Assembly (NCBI GenBank): GCA_934479825.1
Contig: CAKSOW010000039.1
Span: 1-20,949 of the forward strand
Length of the DNA: 20,949 bases
Direction of reading: 5' to 3'
DNA from: an uncultured Eubacteriales bacterium
Lineage (GTDB): Bacteria > Bacillota > Clostridia > Oscillospirales > CAG-382
Below are positions 8,766 to 16,758 of this stretch, one piece after another. Under the pieces are notes generated by a model that was not told where the DNA came from, ran no database searches, and saw only the letters and a list, made by a program, of their open reading frames with translations. The stretch's first letter is position 1. The number at the start of each line of letters is the position of its first letter. A program made the translations under genes and the position numbers.

Positions 8766-10406
8766 ATGAAAAAACGCTTTTTCCCGTTTGCTTTCGTTCT
8801 GTTTTGCCTGCTTGCACTTTGTGCGCATGCGGCAAGTATTCGCTTTGAGGGGGAAGAGGAGGCGAACCTTGGCGGTCATCTGATTGTGCCGACGCATATG
8901 TCTGGCGATTCGGCCAATCGGTCAAGCAGTTTGGGCGGTTCTTCTCATTTTACCGTAAGCGCGGCCGTGCATGAACACACGGAGAGCGACGATTGGACAG
9001 CTGCCGGTGACTATCATTATCATGACTGCACGGCGGAGTATTGCCAAATTGCCGGTATAAACGAAATGCCCGACTGCGCGGCACATGCCTACGAAAACGA
9101 TATCTGCACGGTCTGCGGTGCGAAAAAAACGGTTCAGGACATCGACGGCGACGGCATTTACGACATTGAAACGGCCATGGATCTTCTTTCGTTTGCCGAA
9201 AAGGTAAATGCCGGTGAAACAGCCGCTTGTGCCAATTTGAAGAACGACATTGACCTTTCGGGTTTCACACTTATCCCGATCGGCACGGCCGAACATCCGT
9301 ATGCAGGCACATTCGACGGCAAAGGCTATACGGTTCGCGGCATTGACGGCGAGGCGACAAGCGACAGTTTCGGGTTGTTCGGCGTACTTTACGGCACGGT
9401 GTGCAACATTAAGGTCGAGGGCGAGATCCGTGTGACCGGAGAAGTAAGCTATATCGGCGGCGTGGTCGGACGTGCCAAAAGCAACCTGACGGAGGACGGT
9501 GCGATACTCCGCAACATCGTTTCCAATGTCAACATCACGGGAAACGGCGTCAGCTGCCATATTGGCGGTGTGCTTGGCAGTTCCGAGGGACTTGAAGGAG
9601 CGGTGCTTGTTGAAAAGTGTCTGTACGGCGGAAAAATTAAACTGCCGAATTCGTGCGATTCGATCGGCGGCGTGATGGGCTATGCCAACGACGGCGTGTT
9701 TATTTACTGCTGCGGTTTTACCGGTTCGGTTTCCTCCAAAGAAACTGGCTATCCGGGGGGCATATTGGGATACGTCAACAATGCAGGTTTCTCTGGACTT
9801 GCGTATTCGTTTTCTGCCGGAATCAGTACCGGCGGGGCAATTATCGGCGATCTCAAAATGGTCGGCGGCATGGGAGTCTTTGGCAACACGTATTCGGCAG
9901 GACAGGCGCTTTTCGGAAGAGTTTCGGAGGAGATGAACCTGTTTGATGCCTATAACGCTGCAATCTCCGATTGGACGACCGGCGAAGCGGCCTTCCTTAT
10001 GAATGGCGGTGTCACGAGCGGCGATATTCACTGGCGGCAGACTTTGGGCGCAGACCCATATCCGGATTTTGACGGCGAGATCGTTTACCGCACGAGCCGG
10101 AATTCGTACAGCAATACACGGCCGGCCGCCTTTGTCTTGATCGAACCCGATTATGGCAGTGGGAATCTTATGGCAAACGTCCAGTATATCAAGACAGGAT
10201 ATATCCTCGCTGTCGCGTATTATAAGGACGGCAGACTGCAAGAGGTGAAGCTTGAAAAACAGCAACCGCCGCTTGAAGGTGTAACGATCGGCACAAGATT
10301 AGATTACGGCGATGCGGACGAGATCCGCGTCATGATATTTGACTACAATTTGTACTCTTTGAAACCGCTATGCATTTCCGATGTGTACCGGCCGGAGCAG
10401 AAGTGA
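8766..10406 (+). CDS. Secreted GLUG-repeat protein with one Cys/His module
   Basis: An intact 546-residue paralogue of the preceding gene. It has a signal peptide (MKKRFFPFAFVLFCLLALC..., cleavage near AHAA), one Cys/His module (HEH...HYHDC...C, then H...CTVC), a link reading DIDGDGIYDIETAMDLLSFA, the DIDLSGFTLIPIG and GTFDGKGYTVRGI region, a run of GLUG motifs (GLFG, GGVVG, GGVLG, GGVMG, GGILG) and the shared C-terminal module (YYKDGRLQEV ... LYSLKPLC). It lacks the Big-2 region and four of the five Cys/His modules of its neighbour. ATG 8766 follows AAAGGAG at 7-8 nt. It begins 22 nt after the first gene, so they form an operon. Role unknown; GLUG proteins are usually surface or adhesion-related. 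Confidence 0.88.
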   Translation: MKKRFFPFAFVLFCLLALCAHAASIRFEGEEEANLGGHLIVPTHMSGDSANRSSSLGGSSHFTVSAAVHEHTESDDWTAAGDYHYHDCTAEYCQIAGINEMPDCAAHAYENDICTVCGAKKTVQDIDGDGIYDIETAMDLLSFAEKVNAGETAACANLKNDIDLSGFTLIPIGTAEHPYAGTFDGKGYTVRGIDGEATSDSFGLFGVLYGTVCNIKVEGEIRVTGEVSYIGGVVGRAKSNLTEDGAILRNIVSNVNITGNGVSCHIGGVLGSSEGLEGAVLVEKCLYGGKIKLPNSCDSIGGVMGYANDGVFIYCCGFTGSVSSKETGYPGGILGYVNNAGFSGLAYSFSAGISTGGAIIGDLKMVGGMGVFGNTYSAGQALFGRVSEEMNLFDAYNAAISDWTTGEAAFLMNGGVTSGDIHWRQTLGADPYPDFDGEIVYRTSRNSYSNTRPAAFVLIEPDYGSGNLMANVQYIKTGYILAVAYYKDGRLQEVKLEKQQPPLEGVTIGTRLDYGDADEIRVMIFDYNLYSLKPLCISDVYRPEQK

Positions 10407-10424
10407 AAGAGGAAACTCCCTGAT

Positions 10425-11424
10425 ATGAGCAGATTTTTGAGAACCGTTTTTGCCGCATTTCTGCTGACGGCGGCTTTTGCGATTGCCGTGTGTGCAGAAC
10501 CGACCGTGGCGTTCGGCGACAACTCGACGAACTGTATGCTGTACGGGCAGACGTATGAGCTGTATATGACTGAGACCGACCCGTCCGTTCCGGTTTATTT
10601 TACAGGCACGCCCAAGTCTCGCATTCAGATCGTGAACGACAACCAGGTTGTTCTTCTTGCTCCCGGTTCGTGCATGATCACGGCTCACAATGCGCAGAGC
10701 GGCAAAAATCTTGCGACAAGGCAGTTTTTCATTAAGAAACGCGCCGAGTCCTTAAACGTCAGTTTCACGGAAACCATTCTGTACCCGGCGAATCGGTCAC
10801 GTTGGAGGTTACTCCGACACCGTCGGACGCCACCGATACCATCTGCTTTGTTCCCACCGTAGGTCTCACTCTGCCCAATCCTTCGGATCAAATTGCGAAT
10901 GTTGGTGACATAACCGGTCTGATTACGGCAAGACGAGCCGGGACAGAAATTGTGTAGGTTGTGGCGGTATGATGCGGAAACCTCGTATAACGATCCCGGA
11001 AACGTATACGCCTATGTGACCGTACACGTGCATGAGCACGATTGGTCGGAGGAATGGGTGGTTGACGGGGATTATCACTATCACGAATGTACGGCAGAAT
11101 ATTGCAAAATCACCGATAACAGCGAAAAGAAAAGCTACAACATGCATACGTACACAAATGACGGCTTTTGCATCTGCGGCCTGCCGCGCGAGGTGCTTGA
11201 CCGCGACGGTGTACGCAGAAAAGTCGTATTATATGGCGGTAGTGCGGTATATGAACGGACGAATAACGAGTATTAGTGTCAGTTTCTGCCAACACCTCTA
11301 TGGCCGTCCTGTCGAATGGGTACTTCCGTGCACGGCGTCCGAACGCGTCAAGGTAATGTTTTTGGACAATCTGACAGACTTGCGGCCGCTTTGCGAGCCC
11401 GGCGAATACGAGAGGGCAGATTGA
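10425..11424 (+). pseudogene. Decayed third paralogue of the secreted-protein family
   Basis: The start is normal: ATG 10425, signal peptide ending AVCAEP, then a Big-2-like region. The frame is then lost near 10780, where one missing base would restore PGESVTLEV. It meets a stop at 10955, returns to the first frame near 10966 for the Cys/His module (HEHDW...DYHYHEC...C, MHTYTNDGFCIC), and shifts again near 11215-11250 into the C-terminal module (RYMNGRITSI ... LTDLRPLC), ending at 11424. The GLUG region of about 300 residues is absent: DRDGV runs straight into the C-terminal module. At least three frame changes, a stop and an internal deletion make this a pseudogene; read errors would not explain the deletion. 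It begins 18 nt after the second gene. Confidence 0.85.
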
Positions 11425-11455
11425 GTACCTTTTGGGGCTGTTCGCCTTGAAATTT

Positions 11456-11490
11456 GCCGCCCGATGGGTTTCCATCGGGCGGCTTGTTTT
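11456..11490 (+). terminator. Terminator of the secreted-protein operon
   Basis: GCCGCCCGATGG (11456-11467) pairs perfectly with CCATCGGGCGGC (11472-11483) around a 4-nt loop, followed by TTGTTTTTT. It is a strong intrinsic terminator 31 nt after the third paralogue and is also the outermost hairpin of the repeat arm. Confidence 0.93.
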
Positions 11491-11680
11491 TTCCGGGAAA
11501 GCCCGGAAAGGGGCTCTCAGGGAAATTTTCCTTTGTCTGAAAATTTCCCTAAGGGACGATAATACATACTTTTCGTTTCTCGAAAAGTAATAAAAGGGAC
11601 GGTTTTTACGTTCTTTTTGCTTCTGCAAAAAGAACCAAAAAGCAGCCGCGAGGGTTGCGACCCTCCCGACTCCCGGAGTA

Positions 11681-11793
11681 CGGTTCAAAACCCGTGCGGT
11701 GGAATTTCAGGTGAAACTTGAAACGTTCAGCGTATTAAAAAGTTTGCAAAAATTTATTAGTACCGCTAAACGCACGGCCATGTTTTGAACCGG
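11681..11793 (+). repeat. Terminal unit, copy 1 left
   Basis: Starts CGGTTCAAAACCCGTGCGG and ends CGCACGGCCATGTTTTGAACCG, so the unit's own ends pair with a 3-4 nt bulge. The inner part contains GTTCAGCGTATTAAAAAG and a GCAAAAATTTAT block, both shared with the copy 2 units. Confidence 0.85.
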
Positions 11794-11880
11794 CGGAAAA
11801 GGGCGGTTGCAGTGCTGACGCAGAATCGGATTTTGCGGAAAATCGAAGTTGCAGTGCGGGCTTGACGCCGCAAGCAGTCG

Positions 11881-11961
11881 ATGAAAAGGGAAAGTGTACG
11901 TTATCTTTGTTGCGGCGGAAAAGGAAAATTGATGTGGGGTGTGGTGGAAAATTTGGAATAA
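11881..11961 (+). other. Possible short ORF in the element core
   Basis: An ATG frame of 26 codons starting MKRESVRYLCCGGKGKLMW. The same peptide stretch, with K replaced by N after CCGG and a TTG start, is readable on the minus strand of copy 2. No convincing ribosome site is seen. The similarity could simply reflect the shared nucleotide sequence. Confidence 0.25.
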
Positions 11962-12230
11962 AAATAGGGCTTGGCATTATTCAAAAGTGCTGTAAGCCGT
12001 TTAAAACTTTGAAATTTATCAAAAATGTTGTTAAGCGCAAAAAACTGAAATTTTCGTATTTTTCACTCGAAACTACTTGCTTTCGGAAAATAACTTTCTG
12101 CTCTCAAAAAAACAAATTCCCACCAAACTCCCCCATTTTATGAAACACATAACCTACTGTCTACCCAAATCAAACTTTGCCTTTTTATAAACATCCACAA
12201 ATCCTTGCGCAGTAAAACCGCCGTCTCGCA

Positions 12231-12345
12231 CCGGTTCAAAATACTCCGAGCTATATTGCACAAAACTGTAATTTCCAACAAAATTTCTTGATAGGCACAT
12301 AGCTTGCGATTTAACCAAAAATTCACCGCTCGGAATTTTGAACCG
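12231..12345 (+). repeat. Terminal unit, copy 1 right (divergent stem)
   Basis: Starts CCGGTTCAAAATACTCCGAGC and ends GCTCGGAATTTTGAACCG. Length and position match the other units, but the stem bases differ (CCGAGC/GCTCGG in place of CGTGCG/CGCACG). Both sides changed together so that pairing is kept. Confidence 0.8.
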
Positions 12346-12600
12346 TTCCCCGGGTATCCAGAGGGCGCTATTTTGCAGCGGCGCTTCGCCGCCCTCTGGT
12401 GTACTTTTTGGTTACTTTTTCGTACAAGCGAAAAAGTAACATTAAAACCGTCCCTAATGCTTTTCGTAAAACGAAAAGCACTCTTTCCGGGCTTTTCCGG
12501 AACCGCCCCCCTCCCCAACTGCCCCCCCGTTGTTACTTTTCATAAAAGTAACAACGGCCCCCGGCCGCCCTTTTCCGGGCGGCAAAGCCGCCTTTTCAAA
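12346..12600 (-). repeat. Hairpin-string arm, copy 1 right
   Basis: It contains the 76-bp block identical to 1-76 (12365-12440) with the GTTACTTTTTCG/CGAAAAAGTAAC hairpin, then TGCTTTTCG/CGAAAAGCA, a GGGCTTTTCCGGAA remnant, GTTACTTTT/AAAAGTAAC and a GC-rich GGCCGCCC/GGGCGGC hairpin. It reads as an arm toward the 3' end of the minus-strand glycosidase gene. Confidence 0.85.
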
Positions 12601-12628
12601 AAATGGCCGCCCCAAAAGAGGCGGCCAT
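12597..12628 (-). terminator. Terminator after the GH39-like gene
   Basis: On the minus strand ATGGCCGCC and GGCGGCCAT form a stem (12603-12628) followed by TTTTTTG. It ends 6 nt from the stop codon of the glycosidase gene. Confidence 0.9.
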
Positions 12629-12633
12629 AAAAA

Positions 12634-13974
12634 TTATTTTTCTATATATACGACTTTGTTCTGCCCTAAATCAAACTTTCCGGCATCAAGCTCCGACAGC
12701 GTAAACATATGCCCTTCGTCGATCTCATACACCTTGAAACCGCCGTCAAGATTTGTTTCAACTGTCACCGGATTCCCGATGTTGGCGATAAGAACCCCTT
12801 TTTGCACCCCGTTTTCGTCCGTCGCGGCAACTGCATAAATACCGTCTGTGTCGCTTATACATTCGACAGCTCTTCCCATTTTGTAGAGCTTTCCGAATGC
12901 CTTGAAACCGTAATAAGTGCAATACGGCTCTTCGGTTAAAGGATTGAACAGCCCTCCGTAAATCGAAATGCCCATGCGCGCGTCATAATAACACATGATA
13001 TCTACCTTTTCATTTTGCATGGCAAGCATCATCGCCGTTGCCGCCGCACAGCATTTGTCCGTTCCGCGCGTTGCTTTCCCCGGAAATGTGTGCCATTCGT
13101 TGATATGGATTTCAATGTCTGTAAATCCGGCTTCGGCAAGACGTTTGGCAGCATACCGGTTCATGAACACCGTCTTTTTTACATCCGCGTAACTGTGATG
13201 CGAGAAAAAGTCAAACGGCAATTTTTCTTTTTTGACCATATCGAGAAAGCCGTCAAAAAAGCTGACAAAAAACGCTGTGCGTATTTTCCAGTCGTTCGGG
13301 GCGGCAGAAAGTCCCAACGCCTCGGCATTCGGCGTATTCAGATCGCTTACGGCATAAAATCCGCATGACCCATATCCGCCGATCTTGATCGTATTGCCAA
13401 AGCATGCGCGCAAATGTTTGGAGGTCACACGGTATAGTTCATAGAATTCCTCCGGTGTGCCGCTCCACATCTGATTGGTTTCGGCGTTTATGCCGTTGTC
13501 CGGCTCGTTCCATATCTCCCAATAGGTAATGCCATAGCGGAACCCGTTTGCCCACCCCTCGTTATAGTGGCGGACGACATGTTCGCAGATACGCGCCCAT
13601 TTGGCAGGGCTTTTAGGCGGATCGATCCGGTAGGATTTGACATCAATGTGATTTTCAATGGTCACGCCTAACCGGAAATACGGTTCAACGCCGGCCTCGA
13701 CCAACTTTCTTAACAGCAGATCGGTAAACGTGAAATCATACGACGCCGGATCGTTTTCGTCAGCGTCAAAATTGCGGAACAAATTCGGGATATCCACATA
13801 AATACCGCCGCCATAGGTACCGCCCACATCGTGTAAACGCGAAAAAGGAATATTTGCTTCGGTCAGATAGTGCATGAACGAATAATCCGTTCCGATAAAC
13901 GGTGGCTGTCCCACGCCGTGCATGGGTTTGATTCTGCCGGTCGTTTTATCAAAATTGACGGTTATCTGTGCCAT
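12634..13974 (-). CDS. GH39-like glycoside hydrolase (clan GH-A), cytoplasmic
   Basis: A 446-residue protein resembling GH39 beta-xylosidase/alpha-L-iduronidase enzymes. YWEIWNEPD (151-159) contains the likely acid/base Glu157 after Asn156. IEIHINEWH (287-295) supplies the likely nucleophile Glu293, matching the clan GH-A beta-strand 4 and 7 pattern. A C-terminal beta-sandwich-like region follows. No signal peptide is present, so the substrate is probably an imported oligosaccharide. The true substrate (xylo-oligosaccharide or another) cannot be read from the sequence. It stands alone, with its own promoter and terminator and no transporter nearby. ATG 13974 is preceded by GGGAGAGA. Other clan-A families cannot be fully excluded. 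Confidence 0.82.
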   Translation of the reverse strand: MAQITVNFDKTTGRIKPMHGVGQPPFIGTDYSFMHYLTEANIPFSRLHDVGGTYGGGIYVDIPNLFRNFDADENDPASYDFTFTDLLLRKLVEAGVEPYFRLGVTIENHIDVKSYRIDPPKSPAKWARICEHVVRHYNEGWANGFRYGITYWEIWNEPDNGINAETNQMWSGTPEEFYELYRVTSKHLRACFGNTIKIGGYGSCGFYAVSDLNTPNAEALGLSAAPNDWKIRTAFFVSFFDGFLDMVKKEKLPFDFFSHHSYADVKKTVFMNRYAAKRLAEAGFTDIEIHINEWHTFPGKATRGTDKCCAAATAMMLAMQNEKVDIMCYYDARMGISIYGGLFNPLTEEPYCTYYGFKAFGKLYKMGRAVECISDTDGIYAVAATDENGVQKGVLIANIGNPVTVETNLDGGFKVYEIDEGHMFTLSELDAGKFDLGQNKVVYIEK

Positions 13975-14012
13975 AATAATCTCTCCCTTTTTGATTGTTA
14001 TAGATTGGTTTC

Positions 14013-14041
14013 AGTATAACAAGGGAAGGAAAATATGTCAA
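14013..14041 (-). promoter_or_regulatory. Promoter for the GH39-like gene
   Basis: On the minus strand TTGACA (14036-14041), a 17-bp spacer and TATACT (14013-14018), with an extended -10 TGT just upstream. It is 39 nt or more from the start codon. Confidence 0.88.
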
Positions 14042-14203
14042 TATAAATAGGAACGAAACTTTTTCGTTTCCGGCAACAAGCAGAAAAGAAAAGGCTATCA
14101 ATACTGTATCGCACAAATAATGCCGTTTTATATCAAAAATATTCATATTTTATATAATAGTCGGGATAATAAAAAAACATTTATCGCAAAACATTTGAAA
14201 TAT

Positions 14204-14244
14204 TGTCAAAACCGCTTGTAAAATGTCAAAAGCTGTTGTATAAT
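14204..14244 (+). promoter_or_regulatory. Promoter for pgi with direct repeats
   Basis: TTGTAA (14216-14221), a 17-bp spacer and TATAAT (14239-14244). TGTCAAAA occurs at 14204-14211 and again at 14224-14231, exactly 20 bp apart and on both sides of the -35. This could be a regulator site on one face of the helix. The rest of the gap between the divergent genes (14042-14203) is AT-rich, with no gene seen. Confidence 0.75.
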
Positions 14245-14284
14245 AAAATCTCAAAGTGAAAGCTATACAAGAGGAGTGTTAGTT

Positions 14285-15625
14285 ATGACCGTAAAGTTAA
14301 ATGACAAGTTTTTAAAGCGCTTTGTTTCGGATGATGAGATCAAAGCAGAAGCCGGAGCTCTTGCCGCCGCACACGAAAAGATCACCAAGCGTACCGGCGC
14401 AGGCAGTGACTTTTTAGGTTGGTACACGTTGCCGTTCGACTATGACAAAGAGGAATTTGCGCGCATCAAAAAGGCCGCAAAAAAGATTCAGGATACCAGC
14501 GAAGTTCTCGTTGTCATCGGTATCGGCGGTTCCTATCTCGGCGCACGTGCGGCCATCGAATTTTTGACTTCCCCCAACTACAATCTGCTTCCCAAAAAGA
14601 CGCCGAATATCTATTTTGCCGGCAACTCTATCAGCGCGCAGACGCTCACCGAAGTGGTAAAGCTCTGCGAAGGGAAAGATTTCAGCGTAAACGTTATCTC
14701 CAAGTCCGGCACGACGACCGAACCGGCGGTGGCTTTCCGCGTATTCCGTGAGCTTCTGGAAAAGAAATACGGCAAAGACGGTGCCAAAGAGCGTATTTAT
14801 GTCACCACGGACAAGGCGCGCGGCACCTTAAAGGAATTTTCCGATGAATCCGGTTATGAAACGTTTGTAATTCCGGATGATGTCGGCGGACGTTATTCGG
14901 TTCTCACCGCCTGTGGACTTCTTCCGATTGCGGCGGCCGGAATTGACATTGACAAGATCATGAACGGCGCGGCTCGTGCGGCAAAAGAGCTTTCGGTCTG
15001 CGACGCCGATAAGAACGATGCTTACCGTTATGCCGTTATCCGCAACATTCTCCACAAGAAGGGCAAGGCCATTGAGATCATGGCATGCTATGAGCCGGCT
15101 TACCAGTACATGAACGAATGGTGGAAACAGTTATTCGGCGAAAGCGAAGGAAAGGACGGCAAGGGCATTTTCCCGACGTCGGTCATTTATTCGACGGATT
15201 TGCATTCGCTCGGTCAGATTGTTCAAGAGGGTGTTCGCAACATCTTTGAGACAGTTATTGACATTCAGAACACCGGCAACAGTTTCATCATTCCGGACGA
15301 TCCGCAAAATGTGGACAAGCTCAACTTCATTTCGGGCAAGGATCTGAACGAAGCCAACAAGAAAGCGTTCCTTGCGACGGCGTTTGCACACAGTGACGGA
15401 GATGTGCCGAACATTGTTTTGGAGGTTGCGGCACGCGATGAGGACAGCTATGGGTATTTGGTATACTTCTTTGAGGTTGCCTGCGCGGCCAGCGGCTATA
15501 TGCTTGGGGTCAACCCGTTCAATCAGCCCGGTGTAGAAGCCTACAAAAAGAACATGTTTGCGCTTTTAGGCAAGCCCGGTGCAGAGAATGAGGCGCGCCG
15601 CAAGGAGCTTGAAGCAAGACTTTAA
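14285..15625 (+). CDS. pgi: Glucose-6-phosphate isomerase
   Basis: A 446-residue enzyme of the usual Gram-positive length, interconverting glucose-6-phosphate and fructose-6-phosphate in glycolysis. Both family signatures are present: DDVGGRYSVLTACGLLP (198-214) and GYMLGVNPFNQPGVEAYKK (404-422). The sugar-phosphate site SKSGTTTE (139-146) and the catalytic Glu in GESEGKDGKG (about 287) are also visible. The ATG at 14285 follows GAGGAG (14271-14276) at 8 nt. A GTG at 14276 overlaps that site and is rejected. It is transcribed alone from the promoter just upstream and ends in a set of hairpins. Confidence 0.97.
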   Translation: MTVKLNDKFLKRFVSDDEIKAEAGALAAAHEKITKRTGAGSDFLGWYTLPFDYDKEEFARIKKAAKKIQDTSEVLVVIGIGGSYLGARAAIEFLTSPNYNLLPKKTPNIYFAGNSISAQTLTEVVKLCEGKDFSVNVISKSGTTTEPAVAFRVFRELLEKKYGKDGAKERIYVTTDKARGTLKEFSDESGYETFVIPDDVGGRYSVLTACGLLPIAAAGIDIDKIMNGAARAAKELSVCDADKNDAYRYAVIRNILHKKGKAIEIMACYEPAYQYMNEWWKQLFGESEGKDGKGIFPTSVIYSTDLHSLGQIVQEGVRNIFETVIDIQNTGNSFIIPDDPQNVDKLNFISGKDLNEANKKAFLATAFAHSDGDVPNIVLEVAARDEDSYGYLVYFFEVACAASGYMLGVNPFNQPGVEAYKKNMFALLGKPGAENEARRKELEARL

Positions 15626-15650
15626 AAGGGCTGTGTGCCCTTGACCCACT

Positions 15651-15737
15651 CGCTTTTCTTAAAAGAAAAGCGAAGCAAAAGAAATTACATTTTGCCGTCC
15701 GGTGGTTTGATGCCCAAACCGTCGGGCGGCTTTTGCT
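15651..15737 (+). terminator. Tandem terminator hairpins after pgi
   Basis: First CGCTTTTCTT/AAGAAAAGCG (15651-15672) with almost no loop. Then GCCGTCCG (15694-15701) pairs with CGGGCGGC (15723-15730), with an inner GGTTT/AAACC stem, followed by TTTTGCTTTT. The second hairpin is the likely intrinsic terminator. Both belong to the repeat arm. Confidence 0.8.
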
Positions 15738-15881
15738 TTTCCCGAAAAGCGTAAAAGAGACGGTTTTTGTGTTACTTTTCGCCTCTGCGAAAAGTAAGCA
15801 AAAGGGGACGCTTTTCTCTGTTACTTTTTGCGGCGTGCAAAAAGTAACCAAAAAGCACGCGGGGCTAACGCCCTGCGACCT

Positions 15882-15997
15882 CGGTTCAAAACCCGTGCGG
15901 TGGGAATTTTAGATGAGATTTAAAAAGTTCAGCGTATCAATAAAGTTTGCAAAAATTTATAGGTGCCGCAAATACGCACGGCCATGTTTTGAACCGG
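15882..15997 (+). repeat. Terminal unit, copy 2 left
   Basis: Starts CGGTTCAAAACCCGTGCGG and ends CGCACGGCCATGTTTTGAACCG. It contains GTTCAGCGTATCAATAAAG and GCAAAAATTTATAGGTGCCG, closely matching the unit at 11681-11793. Confidence 0.85.
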
Positions 15998-16374
15998 CAC
16001 AAGACACGAGTTTTACTGCGTAAGGATTTGTGGGTGTTTATAAAAAGGCAGGCTCTGATTTGGGCGGACAGTAGGTTATGTATTTCATAAAATGGGAAAG
16101 TTTGGTGGGAGGTTGGGTTTTGAACAACAGAATATGGCTTTTTGAAAAAAAGAAAGTTTTGCAAAAGAGTGCAAAACTTCAATTTTCTGCATATATGCAA
16201 ACCACTGATTCACTCCAAATTTTCTATTTACCCACATCAATTTCCCATTTCCGCCGCAACAAAGATAACGTACACTTTCTCTTTTAAACAACCGCCTGCG
16301 GCGTCAAGCACGCACAGCAACTTCGATTTTTCGCAAAATCCGATTCTGCGTTTGATGAAAATTCGCGGTTCGCA

Positions 16375-16487
16375 CCGGCTCAAAACATGGCCGTGCGTTT
16401 AGCGGCACTTATAAATTTTTGTAAAAAATCTTAATGCGCTGAACGTTTCAAATTTTACTTAAATCCTACCGCACGGGTTTTGAGCCG
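16375..16487 (-). repeat. Terminal unit, copy 2 right
   Basis: Inverted relative to 15882-15997. It begins CCGGCTCAAAACATGGCC and ends GCACGGGTTTTGAGCCG. Compared with the other units GGTT/AACC has become GGCT/AGCC on both sides of the stem, so the pairing is kept. Confidence 0.85.
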
Positions 16488-16743
16488 CTCCCCCGGGAGT
16501 CCAGAGGGGCGCTATTTTGCAGCGGCGCTTCGCCGCCTTGGTCTGCTTTTGGTTACTTTTCGCAGAGGCGAAAAGTAACAGAAAATCGTCCTTGGGGACT
16601 TTTAGGGGCTTGGGGCATGCCGCAAAAAGTAGCATTAAGACGTCCTTTTGGGTTCCTTTTGCTAAAAGCAAAAAGAACCGCAAAACATCTCTTTCATGCC
16701 TTTCGAGAAACGAAAAGCCCCTTTTCCGTACAGGAAAGGGGGC
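16488..16743 (-). repeat. Hairpin-string arm, copy 2 right
   Basis: It holds GCGGCG/CGCCGC near 16521-16535, GTTACTTTTCG/CGAAAAGTAAC near 16553-16580, GGTTCCTTTTGC/GCAAAAAGAACC near 16650-16680 and the GC hairpin at 16718-16742. The order follows the other reverse arms, but the stem sequences differ. Confidence 0.8.
16718..16742 (-). terminator. Terminator after thiT
   Basis: On the minus strand CCCCTTTCC pairs with GGAAAAGGGG across a 1-nt bulge, followed by CTTTTCG. It lies 16 nt after the thiT stop codon. Confidence 0.65.
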
Positions 16744-16758
16744 AAATACAAGACAAAC

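Larger units (their letters stand above)
11456..12628. mobile_element. Composite inverted-repeat element, copy 1
   Basis: About 1.17 kb without a credible gene, between convergent genes. The left hairpin-string arm (11456-11680) and the inverted right arm (about 12346-12628) flank a core (11681-12345). The core begins and ends with units of 113-115 bp (11681-11793 and 12231-12345). Each unit starts CGGTTCAAAA and ends TTTTGAACCG, with further pairing inside. The core is homologous, in reverse orientation, to copy 2 at 15644-16743, apart from a variable middle (about 11955-12110). No transposase is present. A MITE-like non-autonomous element or an RNA-encoding repeat are the main options; mobility is inferred from copy number. 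Confidence 0.75.
15644..16743. mobile_element. Composite inverted-repeat element, copy 2
   Basis: About 1.1 kb of non-coding sequence between convergent pgi and thiT. Left arm (15644-15881) and inverted right arm (16488-16743) flank a core (15882-16487). The core is homologous to the reverse complement of copy 1. Shared landmarks are ACTGCGTAAGGATTTGTGG, CAGTAGGTTATGTATTTCAT and AAAGTGTACGTTATCTTTG-type blocks in the matching order. The middle (about 16085-16215) differs between copies. Both ends carry 113-116 bp terminal units. No transposase or credible gene is present. Confidence 0.77.

Noticed and set aside
8922..10265. A 447-codon minus-strand frame
   Set aside because: It is antisense to the intact GLUG gene, with no recognisable motif and no ribosome site.
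11110..11688. A 192-codon minus-strand frame across the pseudogene end and repeat arm
   Set aside because: It crosses a terminator and repeat hairpins, and the composition is not that of a known protein.
11681..11700. Resemblance of CGGTTCAAAACCCG to a tRNA T-arm
   Set aside because: No acceptor, D-arm or anticodon arm could be placed around it, and position 60 of the loop is not a pyrimidine.
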